Shown here: positions 10,951-24,490 of the stretch, in pieces | Layout of the letters: every line of letters starts with the position of its first letter | How positions within the stretch are numbered: position 1 is the first letter of the stretch | Source of the DNA: Aquatica leii | Taxonomy: Eukaryota; Arthropoda; Insecta; Coleoptera; Lampyridae | Reading direction: 5' to 3' | Assembly (NCBI GenBank): GCA_035610365.1 | Contig: CM069432.1 | Location: forward strand, 106,969,529-107,033,528 | DNA length: 64,000 nucleotides | The notes under the pieces: generated by a model | What the model was told of the DNA's origin: nothing | Seen by the model: the letters and a program-made list of their open reading frames with translations, nothing else | Database searches by the model: none | Position numbers and translations under genes: made by a program

Positions 10951-11512
10951 GGAGAAATATCTTGTGATTATTTCGTATAAGAAGAGTAAAATTAACTCCG
11001 AAATTATGATTAATATTCATAATTGTTAATATACTATTCTGAATATTATTTAATAAACAATACTTTATTTATGACATATTATGATTGGCTGCTTAAAAAG
11101 TTATTCTTTATTTAATTAGAGTTTATGAATATTAATCATAAAAAATATAATCATAAAAAAAATGTGATTATTAAGCATACATAATGAAAATACTTCGTTA
11201 CTGGATGTGAATTATAATCATAATAGATGTGACTTAAATCACATATTACAATTACCTGGTTAAAATTTTATTCTTAATATGATCATTGTTTGTGAGTATT
11301 ATTCATAACGATATGATTATTACGCATATATAACGAAATCGTTTACTTCATAACTTATGAATTATAATCATCATCGATGCTAACATGACTATTCACAAAT
11401 TATACCGATGGTTTATAAATTTATGAATAGCTAGTAGTAGTTGTTTTTTATGCTTAAATTACGCATAAGTTGTGCGTCTTACGAATGATATCTGAAAACA
11501 TTTCTCTCCGTG

Positions 11513-13380
11513 TTAAATAAAATAAAGGATTCATTAATATAAAATAAATAACTAGCGGAATAAAATCTAAAACAAGCTTAAATCAGTAACGGTTCGTTAC
11601 AACACTACAATAAGCTTAGGTATCTTGCAATAAGTATTAAACAGTTGAGTTATAGTTTGTTTGATTGTAAAATGCTGTCATACTATTATTTAGCATAAAT
11701 AAAACTAAAACAAAATGTCAGGATTTTAAAATTAAAGTAAGTATAACTAAACTTACGTTTATACCATGATTGTAGAACTTGCTCTTAAAACGTTGTTTAT
11801 ACATTTTTTTATACATTCATGTAACATTTGTAAATTATTATAAATTATCAATAATATCGTAAATACTGTTTTTTATACATTTTTAGAAGGTTTTTTCTGA
11901 TATTGATTTTGAAACGTAATTCTGACCATTAAGACGTTTTTGCAATGTTTTTAAAATTGTAAACCTTTCAAAAATGGTTCCTTGTTGATTGGGTCGGATT
12001 AACCAATTACGTTACTACCCTAGTTATTGTTCCCTTTTTGTATACTAATATTTCTCATTGTATTAGACGGTTGTGTTGAAAATATGTCATATGTATTGCA
12101 TAAAAATCGATAAAAAGTTATTGTTTTAGTTATTTTGTCACGGGTAAATCAACAATAAATTAACAATCTAAAGTTTTAAGGAAACATCATACTGGCAAAC
12201 CTATGTACGTATTAATAACTAAACTGGTTGACTTTGGTTTTTAAACACTTGCTTAAATTTAAAAAATATATTTTTTCAAATAAATTTTAATTTTGTTTTT
12301 TTTTAAATACATATAAATGTATTAATAATAATTAATTAGTCATTTCCTATAGTCTGATATGCAGTAAACAAGTTACTGATACATAATGCTACAATTAACC
12401 AGAGCGAAGATAAGCAATTTATCGTTCATTATCTTGCTAAAAACACAGTTGTGGTGATTACTCATACTTTCCTACATAACACGAAAATTAATATTTCATT
12501 CGCTATTTACTCTCGAACACAAAAAAAAATTTGAATTTGAATAATTAAGTAATAAAGTAATAAATCAAAACTCAAATTTTAGATTTTTGTTTTTGATAAA
12601 ATGAATACATTTGAACTAGTCGAATAGATCTGTGTAAAAACTTTAAGTTGATTAACTAGATCAAAACATGTCAAATTCCAACAATAAGCATTTAAATAAT
12701 TAAATAGACAAAATTAAAAGTTTTTCATTTCTAATTTAACTTCGTCAATTAAAAATTTTTACATAGATCCATTCGATTATTTAAAATGATCCAAAATGTT
12801 TTAAATTATGATTTTATATACAAAATGAATTTCAAAAAAATACAATTATTTCAAATAAAATCTTGATTGAATTAAAACAAAACTTGTTTTGCTCTTTTTT
12901 AAGTTGTCAAGCTTTATGGGAGCTGTAAATTTAAAGACTGTTCATTTTTAAGCTAGTTAAAATCTATATGCATAACAATAGTTTAAGCACAAACTAAATG
13001 TTATTTTTTTAAGACCTTTGAATATGTGAATATTTGTACTAAGACTAATTTGCAGGTTTTGAACAGAAACGTTACGTTAAAAAACTCGTCTTGTAATGTA
13101 AATTTAAGAGCGAGACTATGCAACTATTAACTTGTTTAATACTAACCAAAAGTATAAATCTGACATATACTAAGTGACATAGAAATCAGAACACCCGCTT
13201 ATTTTAATCATATTTTGTACATAGATTTTTTTTTTTAATTAAAACAAAACCGATCAGTTTGTCAGCAACATTAGTACGTTGGTTTTTGTGTTCTTCAAAA
13301 TACGATTTGTGACAATTGACTTTTTAGCTACAGCCTTTGATTATCGTGCAGTACATTTCTAAGTAGTTCTTTAATCTGTT
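11513..13380. other. AT-rich spacer, no gene recognised
   Basis: I see no coding region, RNA gene or convincing repeat boundary. The first 120 bp resemble the DNA just left of copy A (shared blocks CGGAATA and CGGTTCGTT), which suggests an older local duplication or minisatellite at the insertion point. Confidence 0.4.
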
Positions 13381-13385
13381 TTTGT

Positions 13386-14180
13386 TATGCCTAGAGCAAG
13401 AAAGCACGCAAATTTTTATCAACTGAGTAAGTTTAACATGACATTAGTGGGTCTGAAAGAACCTAGTTTATACTTTAGAGATTGCTACTAAGACGAAGAA
13501 GAGTCTGAATATTGTGATGCGCTGTTGTTAGGTACCATTGCAGGAAGGCCAAACACGAAGAACAAGATGTACAAGACGCAGTTGAATAACAACATACCGC
13601 AAAAATTACCGCTTTAGACTTTAGGCGTTAAGGAACCGCTTCATTTTCGCAAGAGCGTTTGCGGATCAATGGTTTGTAGAACATGGAAAGCCTAATAAGA
13701 TAGTAACTGTTTATTGTTGCTTAAAAAGTTTTGGGCTGCTTTCATACCGTCCTCTCCTTAAGTTACCGCTGACCTCTTGAGCATCGAAATAATGATTTAT
13801 AATAGTTGCAGAAAACGAGTACAGTAAGATACAAATACGGTAGTTTTTAGAGACGAATCGCAATTATGTTTAGGTATGCATATGATGGCCGAGCACAGAT
13901 GAGAAAGCGATGTGGTAAAAAACGTGTTCCTCATTTTTTTGTCGAAACACATGTGTACCGCATCCTGGGAATTATACGTATTATATAGAGATTATTGCTC
14001 TCGGTAGTGTATTACTTTTAGTCTTCATCAGAGGCAAAGTGACCGCCTAACGTTACATTCAAGACGTGGTGGAAACACATGTTTTACTATAGTTAAAGAC
14101 TCTTCAAAATCCATGCTATTCAACAAGTTCATTAAGTAACTATAGTCGTACAACAAGCGTTTGCAGAAATAACAATGATG
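13386..14180 (+). pseudogene. Tc1/mariner transposase remnant
   Basis: A start-like segment reads MPRARKHANFYQLSKFNMTL and continues VGLKEPSLYFRDC, matching the paired HTH opening of Tc1-type transposases. About 470 bp later a segment reads LCLGMHMMAEHR followed by SDVVKNVFLIFLSKH and ASWELYV, corresponding to the family region between the first and second catalytic aspartates. Stops interrupt it at many places and the catalytic residues cannot be followed. The fold is inferred from pattern alone. It would have been a cut-and-paste transposase using a TA target. No terminal repeats were found. Confidence 0.4.
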
Positions 14181-16690
14181 TAAAAACTGTTGAAGTTGTT
14201 AGGTTTTTGATTGTGTGTGGATTCAAAGTCTTTTTCAAATTTTTACGTGGCGTTTATATCTTTTTAGAATTTTATCTGTGCAAAAGAACAAAATAAAAAT
14301 GTAGGTGCTACATGTAAGAAAAGATCTAAGAATCAAAGTTACTAAGTATCTTTGGTCTAAAAATAACCTAACGTATCTCTAGAAATATAGAGAACGTTAG
14401 ATTTTTCAAATCAACTATATACCTACCACAAACTATTATAAAATGTAAACTAAACTAGCTGTTAACAAAACTGACTCAATGAAACAAATTATTTCTTTTA
14501 TATTTGGTCTTTTTCTGTAACATTGAGAAGTTGCTATTTTTAAATGTATCATTTTGTTTAAATTTTTATGTTAAAGAAGATTGCGCAAGCAAAAGACGCA
14601 CAACCCTATCTAATATTACCGGATGGGGATTGATTACTCTAACACAACGCAAATTTTTATTTATGTTCTCTTAGTGTACACGTTATGTATGGCTAAAACT
14701 ATCCAATGTTACAATTATTCACAAAATACAGAGAAGCTGATCAAACCAGCAATTAGAACTAACACTAGCTTAATCCACATAGTCACCTAAATGTGTAATA
14801 AATACTGTTTGTTATCACAGATTCATTACGTTTTTTCGTTCCAACTAATTTAAATCAGCTATAAATATAAACACATAAGCTGTTCTGGACGGAATTACAC
14901 AACACTTTATTTAACAACAAAACGCCAGTCTTCATAAAAAAAGTGGCGACACGTGTGTTTTTTTAGTGGAAAGGCACAAAAAATTTTAATCTATTTTTGC
15001 GAATATTTTGAGTGTTTATAAATGTACCGTGTAATTTAAATTTTAACCTCGATTGGTTCCGCAAGACGCATAAACAATCTTGCAATGTTGCAACTTACTT
15101 AAAAAGTTGAAATAGAAGATTAATAAATTAAAATGTTTAATAACAATAACTGATGACGCTCTTTATGTTTTGTGTTGCAATTAAAAACAAGCTAATCTTA
15201 AACGCAATGTTTCCACAATACTAACAAAATTAAGTGTGACTAAATTTAGGCTAAGTGTAAAACATATGGTACAAAGCTGCTTTAAAACAAATATCAGTAA
15301 CTGTGTTCTGAAGACCAATGTATTCCGTACAAATTTGCTTTGCTGCAGTTATCCGTCTATCTAAGTTCAAACTCTGAAGCAAATCAAATACTAATTGACA
15401 TAAATCTATTTAAGTCAAATATATCATTGAATAATAAGCAACAAAGTTATTGATTCAACATCCGTTACTAAGACATGTCTTAAAACAATACTTAATAGTT
15501 TATATTGACTTGAAACTTGTGGGAACCTAATTTATGCTATAAAATAATTTTGATATAGAAAATCAATTTTTTCGTCAAAAAAATTTTCCATTATACCGCA
15601 TTTTTGAAACGTAACGTTATTTTTGAGACTTTTGAGTCAAACCAGGTAAGCTTACATGAATCTAACTAAAATTAAGTAGAAAAAAATTAAGCTAACAATA
15701 GTTAGTTACACATGGTAATACGTACGAAATATGTTTCAATACAAGAAAATTCAACATACACCAACAGAGAAATATGCTGGCGCATTCAAATGTTGGGAAA
15801 AAAATTTTTAATAAACGAGTAGGTACATAAAAAAATTTATATTGATATAAAAAAACCTCTTACTGTTTAAGAATATTACTTGGACATTTCGCTCTACACG
15901 CATGCTTGCTGGAGCCTTGAATATGTAGAAAACTAAACCCACTCGTAATTTATCACTTTTACGTTTGCTGTAATTACGATAAAAAAACGGAATTAGATAA
16001 ATACGAGTATTTAAGTTAGTTGAGTTTGTTTCTGATATGAACTGAATGTGTTTTCTATTATATTTGTCGATTTCGACAGCTGCACTTCAGTACTGCTATT
16101 TTCACGCTATGTAAGTTTAAATAATTTTTTTTCTCCTACTATTATTATGTATTCTTAAGCATTCTTATATAATTATACACATAATTATAAAAAAATTACT
16201 TTGCAATTTATTCATAATAACAGAAGCTGGGTAGTACATTTCTAGCCGATTTTCTGTGAAGTGCCAGATTATAAACTAGTTTCATAATTCAAGTTTTGGT
16301 TATTAAGGGCAAGGGATATCGCATTTTATATTACACTAAAAATGCATTTTTTATTTAAAATATATGATATGAAGAGTTTTTTGACTTATTCTATAAATAA
16401 ATGGTATTAATTATAGAAATATTTTTAAACAATGATTTAATTAATCAGACCTGGAAATAAGATTCTAGTTCCTGCGACAAACTTTAAAAGTGAGGATATT
16501 TATTTTTGAATAAATATATGTATTTTTTATAATCGACAATTATTAAGATTTTTTTCGTTTGGAATAATTTATCGTATTCCTCGACAAAAATAATAATACA
16601 TAAAACACAAACCTAAAAAATTTAATGGAATACGATGAAACTAAAACAAAAAAAAACAGAAAAACAATAAATATTTATAACAATATAATA
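14181..16690. other. AT-rich spacer, no gene recognised
   Basis: No open frame of length, RNA gene or clear repeat was seen on either strand. Some of it may be decayed transposon DNA belonging to the flanking remnants. Confidence 0.4.
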
Positions 16691-16693
16691 TAT

Positions 16694-16933
16694 CTAGATT
16701 ATTTTCACTAGTTTAAATATACTGAAAGAACGTTCACATGTTGCTGTTGTCAATGGTAACGTTAGGAATATTCTGATAGCTGATAGCTTAAAGATTTGCA
16801 TATATTGTTTAAAGCGACAATTTACGCATTCTTTAAATATATTAAAACGACTCATTTTATCCAATTCAAATTGATCCAAATTGGAATTATACTTCAAAGT
16901 CAGATCCGCAGCTTTCTGCAACAGCTCTTTCAA
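16694..16933 (-). pseudogene. hAT transposase C-terminal (dimerisation) fragment
   Basis: The 79-codon open frame ends with IRIFLTLPLTTATCERSFS followed by IFKLVKII. The LTLP...ERSFS pattern is the signature of the hAT-family C-terminal dimerisation domain, as in transposases related to ZMYM1 or the 52-kDa repressor of PKR inhibitor. The N-terminal zinc finger and catalytic part are missing or beyond recognition upstream (16934-17000). It is only the tail of a transposase. The flanks show no paired terminal repeats. Confidence 0.65.
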
Positions 16934-17239
16934 AAATATTCTTTTTAAAAAACTAAAGCCTTTAGCAACCTTTGATAAAGCATTATTTTTTCTTTCAAGT
17001 TACACTGATTTTGAATATAAAACTTAACCCTTTAACGGGCACAACGATCTGCAATGGAAAAATAAAACTAATATTGGTTTTACATAGCATAATAAGGTAG
17101 AAACCAAAATTCAATTTTATTTTTGTTTATATATTTATTATTTATATGGTGGTAAATATATTCTCTTTGCCCGTCCCGCGCTATAGATTGTTACTATATA
17201 TTAGTATAATATTTTGTTTTTTGTAATAAATAAGAACAG

Positions 17240-18440
17240 TTTCGAAATTCAATCTACTTTATTATATAAAAGTTCAAACAAGGATTTAATAGAAACATAT
17301 AAGCAACACCAGAAATGTGCCACTGCTGCTGCCTATGATGAAAAGCATAAAAACAAGGAACAATGCACAGTGGCACTTCACATTTTTGGCACATTATTTT
17401 AGAACGCGTGTCGTTTGCTTTGATGCTGCAAAGGCGGCATCGTTTGTAAGTTGAAAGTGGGCAGAGCATATGGTCTTCCACATTTGTATAACGTCGCTCT
17501 ACGGCGACCACATGAATAGCTTTTTGGCGCGTTGGGTCTGCAAGGAAAACTGTCTTCTGACTATATAATAGGTCATGGTGGAACGCCTCTTACGCCTCTT
17601 AGCCACCCACAAGTCCTCTTGCTAATGCCACCCTGAATTCGAAATGCGACAGTTTTATGGCGTTTTTATTGCTTACAATAAACGCATTGGTAGGTGCTTT
17701 TCAGTTGATCGAATCGATCTACCCCGCCCATTCTCTGTGTGTATTGATTGGTGACCAGAGGGATTTTACTTAGTTTTTCTGAGTTCTATTTACTGTGGTT
17801 TGACCAACTTTTGGGTGGAAGGCATGGGATATCAGAAGCACTTGTTTGTTATCTTGCCACACAGCAAAACTAACATTCTTCTTGACTCTCCACTTGAAGT
17901 CACCCTTGTGCAGCTTTAATTTCTTACCCTTTGGACCTTTAATAAGAAGCGGCAGATCAGCTCTGTGCCTGCGCACTGTACCAGAGGCATAGATGCCATT
18001 TTGATATAAGTATTGTAATATTCATGCACATTCTTTGATTCTTTAGGTATAAGTTTTTCAGTCAATACCACATTAGCTCCTAGTCCTTCTTCTACAGAAG
18101 TTCCAGTGTTACCAGTATAAACATCAAATTTATAAAGGTACCCAGTCTCACTATCACATCAGCACTAAACTTTGTACCCTCGTTTCACAGGTTTCAGCGG
18201 CATGTATTGTTTTAGCGACGAGCAGCTTTTGAAAAGTCTCATAGACTCATCAATACTCTGAGAAGAAGACTCTTCAGCGTTATTTTGGCAAGCTTCGTTT
18301 ATCATAGTCAGTAATGGACGTAAATTGAATAGTTTGTTGTAGTCAGGCTGTTCCTCTCATTTAGATATAGGCATTGTAAAATTTTTTTGAACCGTTTTAT
18401 TGGCATTATATCTGCTATATCGTTCACTCTGAAGTCTGGG
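17240..18440 (-). pseudogene. piggyBac-type transposase, broken
   Basis: On the minus strand the text runs from about 18430 downwards. It contains INEACQNNAEESSSQ then SIDESMRLFKSCSSLKQYM and PLKPVKRGYKV, the part of piggyBac transposases holding the first catalytic aspartate. Next comes YLYKFDVYTGNTGTSVEEGL and LGANVVLTEKLIPKESKNVH. The next aspartate region reads YYNTY, so the expected aspartate is lost. Then come LPLLIKGPKGKKLKLHKGDF and VSFAVWQDNKQVLLIS, and finally a cysteine-rich C-terminal zinc-ribbon-like segment (CRLCSIKANDTRSKIMCQKC) at 17300-17460. Stops and frame changes separate the pieces. No TTAA-flanked ends were located. Confidence 0.75.
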
Positions 18441-18540
18441 TCAGAAGACTAGTATTGTTCGAATTAGAATCTTTTATTTCTACTTGTTTGATAGAAAAGA
18501 AGTAAAAGGTATTAGCAAGAGAGATAGAGAAGGAGGAAGA

Positions 18541-18838
<298 letters not shown>

Positions 18839-18845
18839 TGGGGTT

Positions 18846-20270
18846 ATTCCTGAAACAACAGCTTGTCGTCACAATAACCGCTTCTTTATTAAAATAATTT
18901 AAGATATTCCTAATAATTTTTGATCTTTTATTTTTTGAGACTATAATCTTGATAGTTTTTTGGAAGCATTTTGTTTGATTAAAATAACTTAAAAATAAAA
19001 AAATTCCTTATGAATAATATAACAAGGCGTGGGAAATTAACCCAAAAGTTATATAGTGATTCATTTAGTAAGTTAAAAATACTTGATTAAAAATTATTTT
19101 CTAGCATGAATAATTTCCAGGAACGATAAAAGAAATGCATTATATTACAAAACATATATAACAAGGAATTTTTAAGGTGGGCCATACATTTCTAGATAGA
19201 AACATATACGTTGTAACTTATGACAAATTTAATCATGAGCTATTCATATACAAATATTACCACAACTTGATTTTGTCTGTAACTAAATCTTTTAATTTCA
19301 ATCATATTAAAATCCTCAACAGAGGAAGTTAAGCCACTTTCAACAAAAATTTACAGAAATTACATGATTGCGGTTAATTTGGACTTAGCGCAAAATTGAC
19401 TTTTGTAATCCTGATGCACTAGTCAAATATTTAAACTGTATGACATTGGTTTATGTGTTACTTGTGTTTTTATTTAGTTTATCTTCTTATACCAAAACAG
19501 TCTTTCTCACGACAGTTATTTAATTATTAAAAGAAGGCAACATAAATATTTGGTTATTTACAACTTTGATGCCCAATTTTATGTGATCAGCGTTTCAATT
19601 ATAAATGCATATACTAAAAATTAAAACAATGATTCCCTTAAAATTTTGTTATCATTAAAAGTAACCTTAAACAATGTATAAAATAATTACACCAAATTAA
19701 TTTAGCTCAAATTTTAAGCAATATGTTTTTTGATTATTTTTGTTTTTATTTTCAAAGTTTAAACATGATTAAACTTATCACTTTACAATTTTTAGATAGG
19801 TCAGGTTCAGATATCGCTTAATCGGATTGCCACTTATCACACTTTTTACTTAGGATAATATAGCGATCGCAATTTTTTTGCAAAAAATTTTTCTGTAGAA
19901 TGTTACATTTCAAGGTTTTCTGAATCAAAAAAAAATATTTTTGACTAAAAATTTTTGGGTGTCTGTGTGTGTAACGATCTACCCACGATAACTCTCGAAC
20001 CAAAAGCCCTAGTAACTTGAAATTTGGTATGGATCTGGCTTTTCATATTCTCTTGGTTTTATCAAAAGATGGGTCTAATAAAGAAACTGGAAGTGGGTGA
20101 ATCCGCTATTTTTAACAGTTTTTCTTATATAATTTTGTACGTATGTAAAGTATTTAATTTATTTTTGCATTTTCTTATAGAGATAATTCTTTCTAACAAT
20201 TTATTCAAATATAAAAAAAAATCTAACATTAACAATTTATTAGATACGTGATTTATAATTTAAAAACAAT
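18846..20270. other. Spacer with a possible dispersed-repeat segment
   Basis: No gene was recognised. At about 19970-20080 a segment around AACTCTCGAACCAAAAGCCC followed by TTGAAATTTGGTATGGATCTG has the look of a common insect interspersed repeat, but I could not assign it to a family. Confidence 0.3.
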
Positions 20271-20280
20271 TTGAAATTCT

Positions 20281-20400
20281 ATCTAGTTTCGAATCCTGGC
20301 TGCAACAATTTTTTTTACAAAGAAAATTGGTTTGCTAAAAGGGAAAGCAATATCGAGGCGTACAAATATAGGGGTTAGTCAATATGACAACATAACCTCA
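20281..20400 (+). repeat. SINE-like repeat with tRNA B-box, copy 1
   Basis: TTTCGAATCC (a near B-box) starts a segment that also contains GCTAAAAGGGAAAGCAATATCG and ends ATAGGGGTTAGTCAATATGAC. The same order, with GGTTCGAATCC as a perfect B-box core, occurs inverted at 58136-58300. Two copies sharing an RNA polymerase III box suggest a tRNA-derived SINE, but no A box is visible in either. Confidence 0.35.
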
Positions 20401-22298
20401 ATATACCATATTTTTGTTATATCTTAATGAAGTCGAGAAAAAAATTTTTTAAAAATTGTGGCGTGCTAGGAAGTTAATACAAACGTGTATATGTAATACT
20501 TGTACTTTTACTATTATTTCTTTTAAGCAAATAAAATTATAAACCAAAATTTTCTGAATTCTCTATATTTTTTTGATTTGAATGTTTTTCTTTAATTTGA
20601 AAATAAAATATATGTACATATAAATTCCATATAGGAAAGTCGTGTGGTGACCACACCAGTTTTTTTTAATACTTTCTGTACCCGTACCGGCCAACTATTT
20701 TAATTAGTACTTAGACTTTAGTAATTCATTAAGGTCACACACACAAATACCTAGTCCGTCGTTTGTTCGCCGAAACGGGCCCTTTGTTAGTGGCAAAATC
20801 TTTTGAATGTCGACATATAGCTTAGAGGAACTTTCTATTTTAACCAAGTCCAAAATACTTTGTGACAATCGTTTGTACTTTACTTAAAAATAACATAAGT
20901 GAATTATAAAAAAAAAGAAAATGTTTACCAACGCGTTGTACAACTTGTGAAAGCAAATAATAATAAAAGGAAAAAAAGAACAAAATGAATAAAAAATTGG
21001 ATTTTATAACGGAAGAGATATGGTCATAAAATATGGATGATTCGTTAAGTTTACGTTACTTTAGTATGAGTGCTTCAGTTTTTGACGAGTTGCTATGTAA
21101 ATAATTTTAATAAGATATTTTGTCTACAAACTGAAATATTTATTTTAGTTATATAGAATTTTTATTATATAGGATCATTGTTTCCACTTTTAAGAAAACC
21201 GGATGTTTTTAAAAACAATACTAACTTTTGATATGACTTGCTCTTGATACTCTTATTAATATAATCTGGGCGTTTAACTTTTCATAAGTACGGCCGTTCT
21301 CTATATATACATATAATGATATAATTTAATAAATTCTGATAATTTCTTTTGTCTACTTCATAGTAATATAAACAACGGGTGATCGAAATTATTCGCAAGC
21401 CACGTGACTTGTTGGTTTACGTTTGTAATGGATATTGACTGCGTTACCTATACTACAGGGTCATGTAGTTTGAGAATAATCTCGATCTCACTGTATTACA
21501 GTAGTCACCTAAGTTTATGATATCTATCAACGACAGCGTATGTACGTTTGTTTGCACCAAAAACAGACTTGCAACGACAGGGTATTTCACCAAGACTTCA
21601 GCAACCGAGTTTATAGTTACCCATATCTTGACCCAGACATATCGCATTGACAGATTTGGTCTGCGGCATGGGAGATCGTTCAAAATGTCGCTTCGTCTGT
21701 GGGCGCCTATTGTTTTATAGTTATTTATACTTTGAAACACACATTGCACAATATAAAAGTTTGTGAAACAAATATAATATTTAGAACTGATTTCTTTTTT
21801 TTTGTGCTTTTCATTTGTTTTTAGTAAATAAATGTGTTGTAACTTGACTTCGCTATTTCTTTTTCTTTTAAGAAAAAAAAAGATTTTGCAATAGTTAGTT
21901 GGGAAAATAATATGTTGTACAAGTTTATCATAAGACATAGAATAGTACAAACCGTAGTTTTGACGAAAACTCATATTAACTGTAATGCAGACTTCCAACA
22001 ATTTCGATAAGTTAGGTAACGGTAACTGTAATAATAGCACATTTAGTTGCACATTGTATTGATGGGTCAAAATTTTGAACGCAAATACGACTGGGTGTCA
22101 AGGTTATATTAAATTGTTGTTTTTTAGTGATTATAGAAATTTAACGACAAAAAGAAACAAGAACGTTACGGTGTTGCCTTTTATATAAGTTTAAATATTT
22201 ATCAAGTAAACTAATAAGCACTTAGCAGATAACATAATCAATTTTTTTCAGAATCTCAACTATTAAACAAATATATTCTTAGTTAATGGGTAAACGTT
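20401..22298. other. Spacer; a 205-codon minus-strand frame of doubtful reality
   Basis: A minus-strand frame of 205 codons occupies 21453-22070, but its composition is that of AT-rich spacer, it has no motif I can name and no conserved context. GC rises at 21500-21700, where RRSDILNDLPCRRPNLSMRY is read, which may be a transposon scrap. Nothing else was recognised. Confidence 0.25.
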
Positions 22299-22830
22299 TG
22301 TAAAGGGGTTAAAAGTTGGATATAGATAATAACCCTATAAATGTTTCGGCTAGGGTCAAATATAAGCTAAGAGCTATAAGGGTCGTAGGAACCTTTTGGG
22401 GAGAACTATGTTGTTGTTGCTTACCTGTCTATGTACAATAAATAAATGAACCATACCAAACAATAAATAAGGCGCCAGCGACTCTTTTGATAAGGACAAA
22501 AGTCGCAACACCTAAAAAAGTAACTTAAGCAAGAAAAGATAAATGTAGAATCAAAAATAGACTGAAATGTAATTCTCAAAAACATCAATGAGTACATCCA
22601 ACACAAATAAAAATTAAATTCAAATATAAAAAAACTAAACAACTAAACATATAAAATTCAATCCACAATAAGAAGTTAATGACCTCTAAAATAATGATTA
22701 ACTAAATCTAAATATTGAAATGGGCTTTTAGGATCCTTTACAAACGCCACCCATCAAAAACTAAAACTAATCTTAATACTTATTAAGGCATGATATAATT
22801 TGGTAGCTTAAACAATTTACAGATTAGTAC
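22299..22830 (+). repeat. ~530-bp direct repeat, first copy
   Basis: From TGTAAAGGGG through CTATAAATGTTTCGGCTAGG to GATTAGTACTTTTG this segment aligns with 23956-24487 at high identity by eye, in the same orientation. It contains a TATAAA-like and several AATAAA-like sequences, so an LTR pair or a miniature LTR element is possible. The homology runs past the TTTACA that would be the natural LTR end, which argues for two insertions of one repeat family or a local duplication. Confidence 0.65.
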
Positions 22831-22835
22831 TTTTG

Positions 22836-23955
22836 TACTATTCATTAATGAACACGCATTTAGAAATTTTAAGAACTGAAACTATCGGTACGGCACTCAA
22901 GTTTATAGCGTACACAAGTAATCGTGGATAACAAATTAATGTTTAAGTTCCTAAATGCAATGTTTTGACAACCAAAGCAACAATTTCAACTCACAACAAA
23001 AGAAAACAAAAAACAAATTTAAGGTACAAAAAAAGAAACTAAATTAAATGACACGTCTTAAGCAAATATAAACTGAGGGATCGATGACACAGTTGTTAAA
23101 GAAATAGGTAAATTCCACAGATAATAAACTTAAGATACTCAACGTAAGCCCAGTAAAAAGGTTTAACATTTAGGCGTTAGCTAACAAACCGCCACTCAAA
23201 AAGGCAACGCCATACAAGCGTAATAATGGAAACTCTTCATATTTTTTTCAATCTGCATCAAAAAATGTCACTTTTGTAAACCGCAGTCTTGGTTTCACCC
23301 ATTAAATTTTTTTAATTAACAATAAATAAAAAAATATTAACAATATTTTCTAATTAAAAGTTTAACCTTAACTCTAGATTATGCATATATTTATTTATGT
23401 ATACATTTCGGTACAAGAATTTCACAAAACCACATCTAATTACTTTCGATTAAATAATCGATAATAGCAACAGGAAGTTAGTAAATAAAACCAAAGTAAA
23501 GTGTACAAAAGCGTTTTGTGTACATAAATATTTTTAATAAATTGTTTAGAACTTCTGCCGGCTCGTTTATTCTATTTAAAAAAGTTTATGTTTATCTTTG
23601 TCTGTATTGTTAAAGAACTACTTTTCTGGTAGGCGTTTAATGCAATATGTTTCATCTTAAACAGTGAAGACTACAGTAACAGACGATCGATAGATATAAG
23701 GTTATTAATAATAAAGATTAATGATCGAAATATTTTAACGTCGTGAGCAAGTGCAACGAGCAAATGGTTTAATATTGTCTAGATTATGTATCACCAATTA
23801 ACAAACGAGTTAGTTTTAAAGTTTTTCTTTTCATCGTATATTAGTAAAACGGGTAAAATAATAAAAAAACTAAAGGGTACCAACAACTCAGTGACTGCTA
23901 ACGCCTTCATTGGTTGCTATTCAAAATCGTTCATTAATAGAATTCATTGGTTGGT
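22836..23955. other. 1.1-kb spacer between direct repeats
   Basis: AT-rich, with no recognisable protein. A 66-codon frame at 23786-23986 crosses the second repeat boundary and has no motif. Confidence 0.35.
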
Positions 23956-24490
23956 TGTAAAGGGCTTAAACGTCGGATGCAGATAATAACCCTATAAATG
24001 CTTCGGCTAGGGTCAAATATAAGCTAAGAGCTATAAAGGTCGTAGGAACGTTTTGGGGAGAACTTTATGTTTTTGTTGCGTACTTGTCTATGTACGATAA
24101 ATGAACGATGCCAAACAATAAATAGGGCACCAGCGACTCTTTTGACAAGGACAAAAGTCATAAAACTTAAAAAAAGTAACTTAAGCAAGGAAAGATAAAT
24201 GTAGAATCAAAAATAGATTGAAATGAAATTCTCAAAAACGTCTATGAGTACATCCAACACAAATAAAAATAAATTTAAATATAAAAAAAAAACTAAACAA
24301 CTAAACATATAAAATTCAAACTACAATAAAAGGTTAATGACCTCTAAAATAATGATTAACTACATCTAAATATTGAAATTGGCTTTTAGGATCCTTTACA
24401 AACGCCACCGATCAAAAACTAAACTTAATACCTATTAGGTATTATATAATTTGGCAACTTAAACAACTTACAGATTAGTATTTCTGTTTT
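23956..24490 (+). repeat. ~530-bp direct repeat, second copy
   Basis: Begins TGTAAAGGGCTTAAACG and ends near CAGATTAGTATTTCTG. It aligns with 22299-22830 in the same orientation, with small indels. Confidence 0.65.

Larger units (their letters stand above)
7829..11512 (+). mobile_element. CACGG-terminated TIR element, copy A
   Basis: The element begins CACGGAGAGAAAT and ends with the reverse complement ATTTCTCTCCGTG, giving 13-bp terminal inverted repeats. A second copy lies inverted at 41270-44190, and the two align along most of their length, so the ends are supported by two independent insertions. Flanks suggest at most a 2-bp duplication (TT here, TA at copy B). Inside are a two-exon ORF-like remnant (8076-9162), a 549-bp fold-back repeat with a hammerhead-like core, and a 0.7-kb insertion absent from copy B. 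No transposase is recognisable, so it is probably non-autonomous. CACxG ends and a short duplication recall CACTA/CMC elements, but the superfamily is not established. Confidence 0.75.

Noticed and set aside
21453-22070. 205-codon minus-strand frame as a host gene
   Set aside because: No motif, no splice context, spacer-like amino acid composition and low complexity; likely chance.
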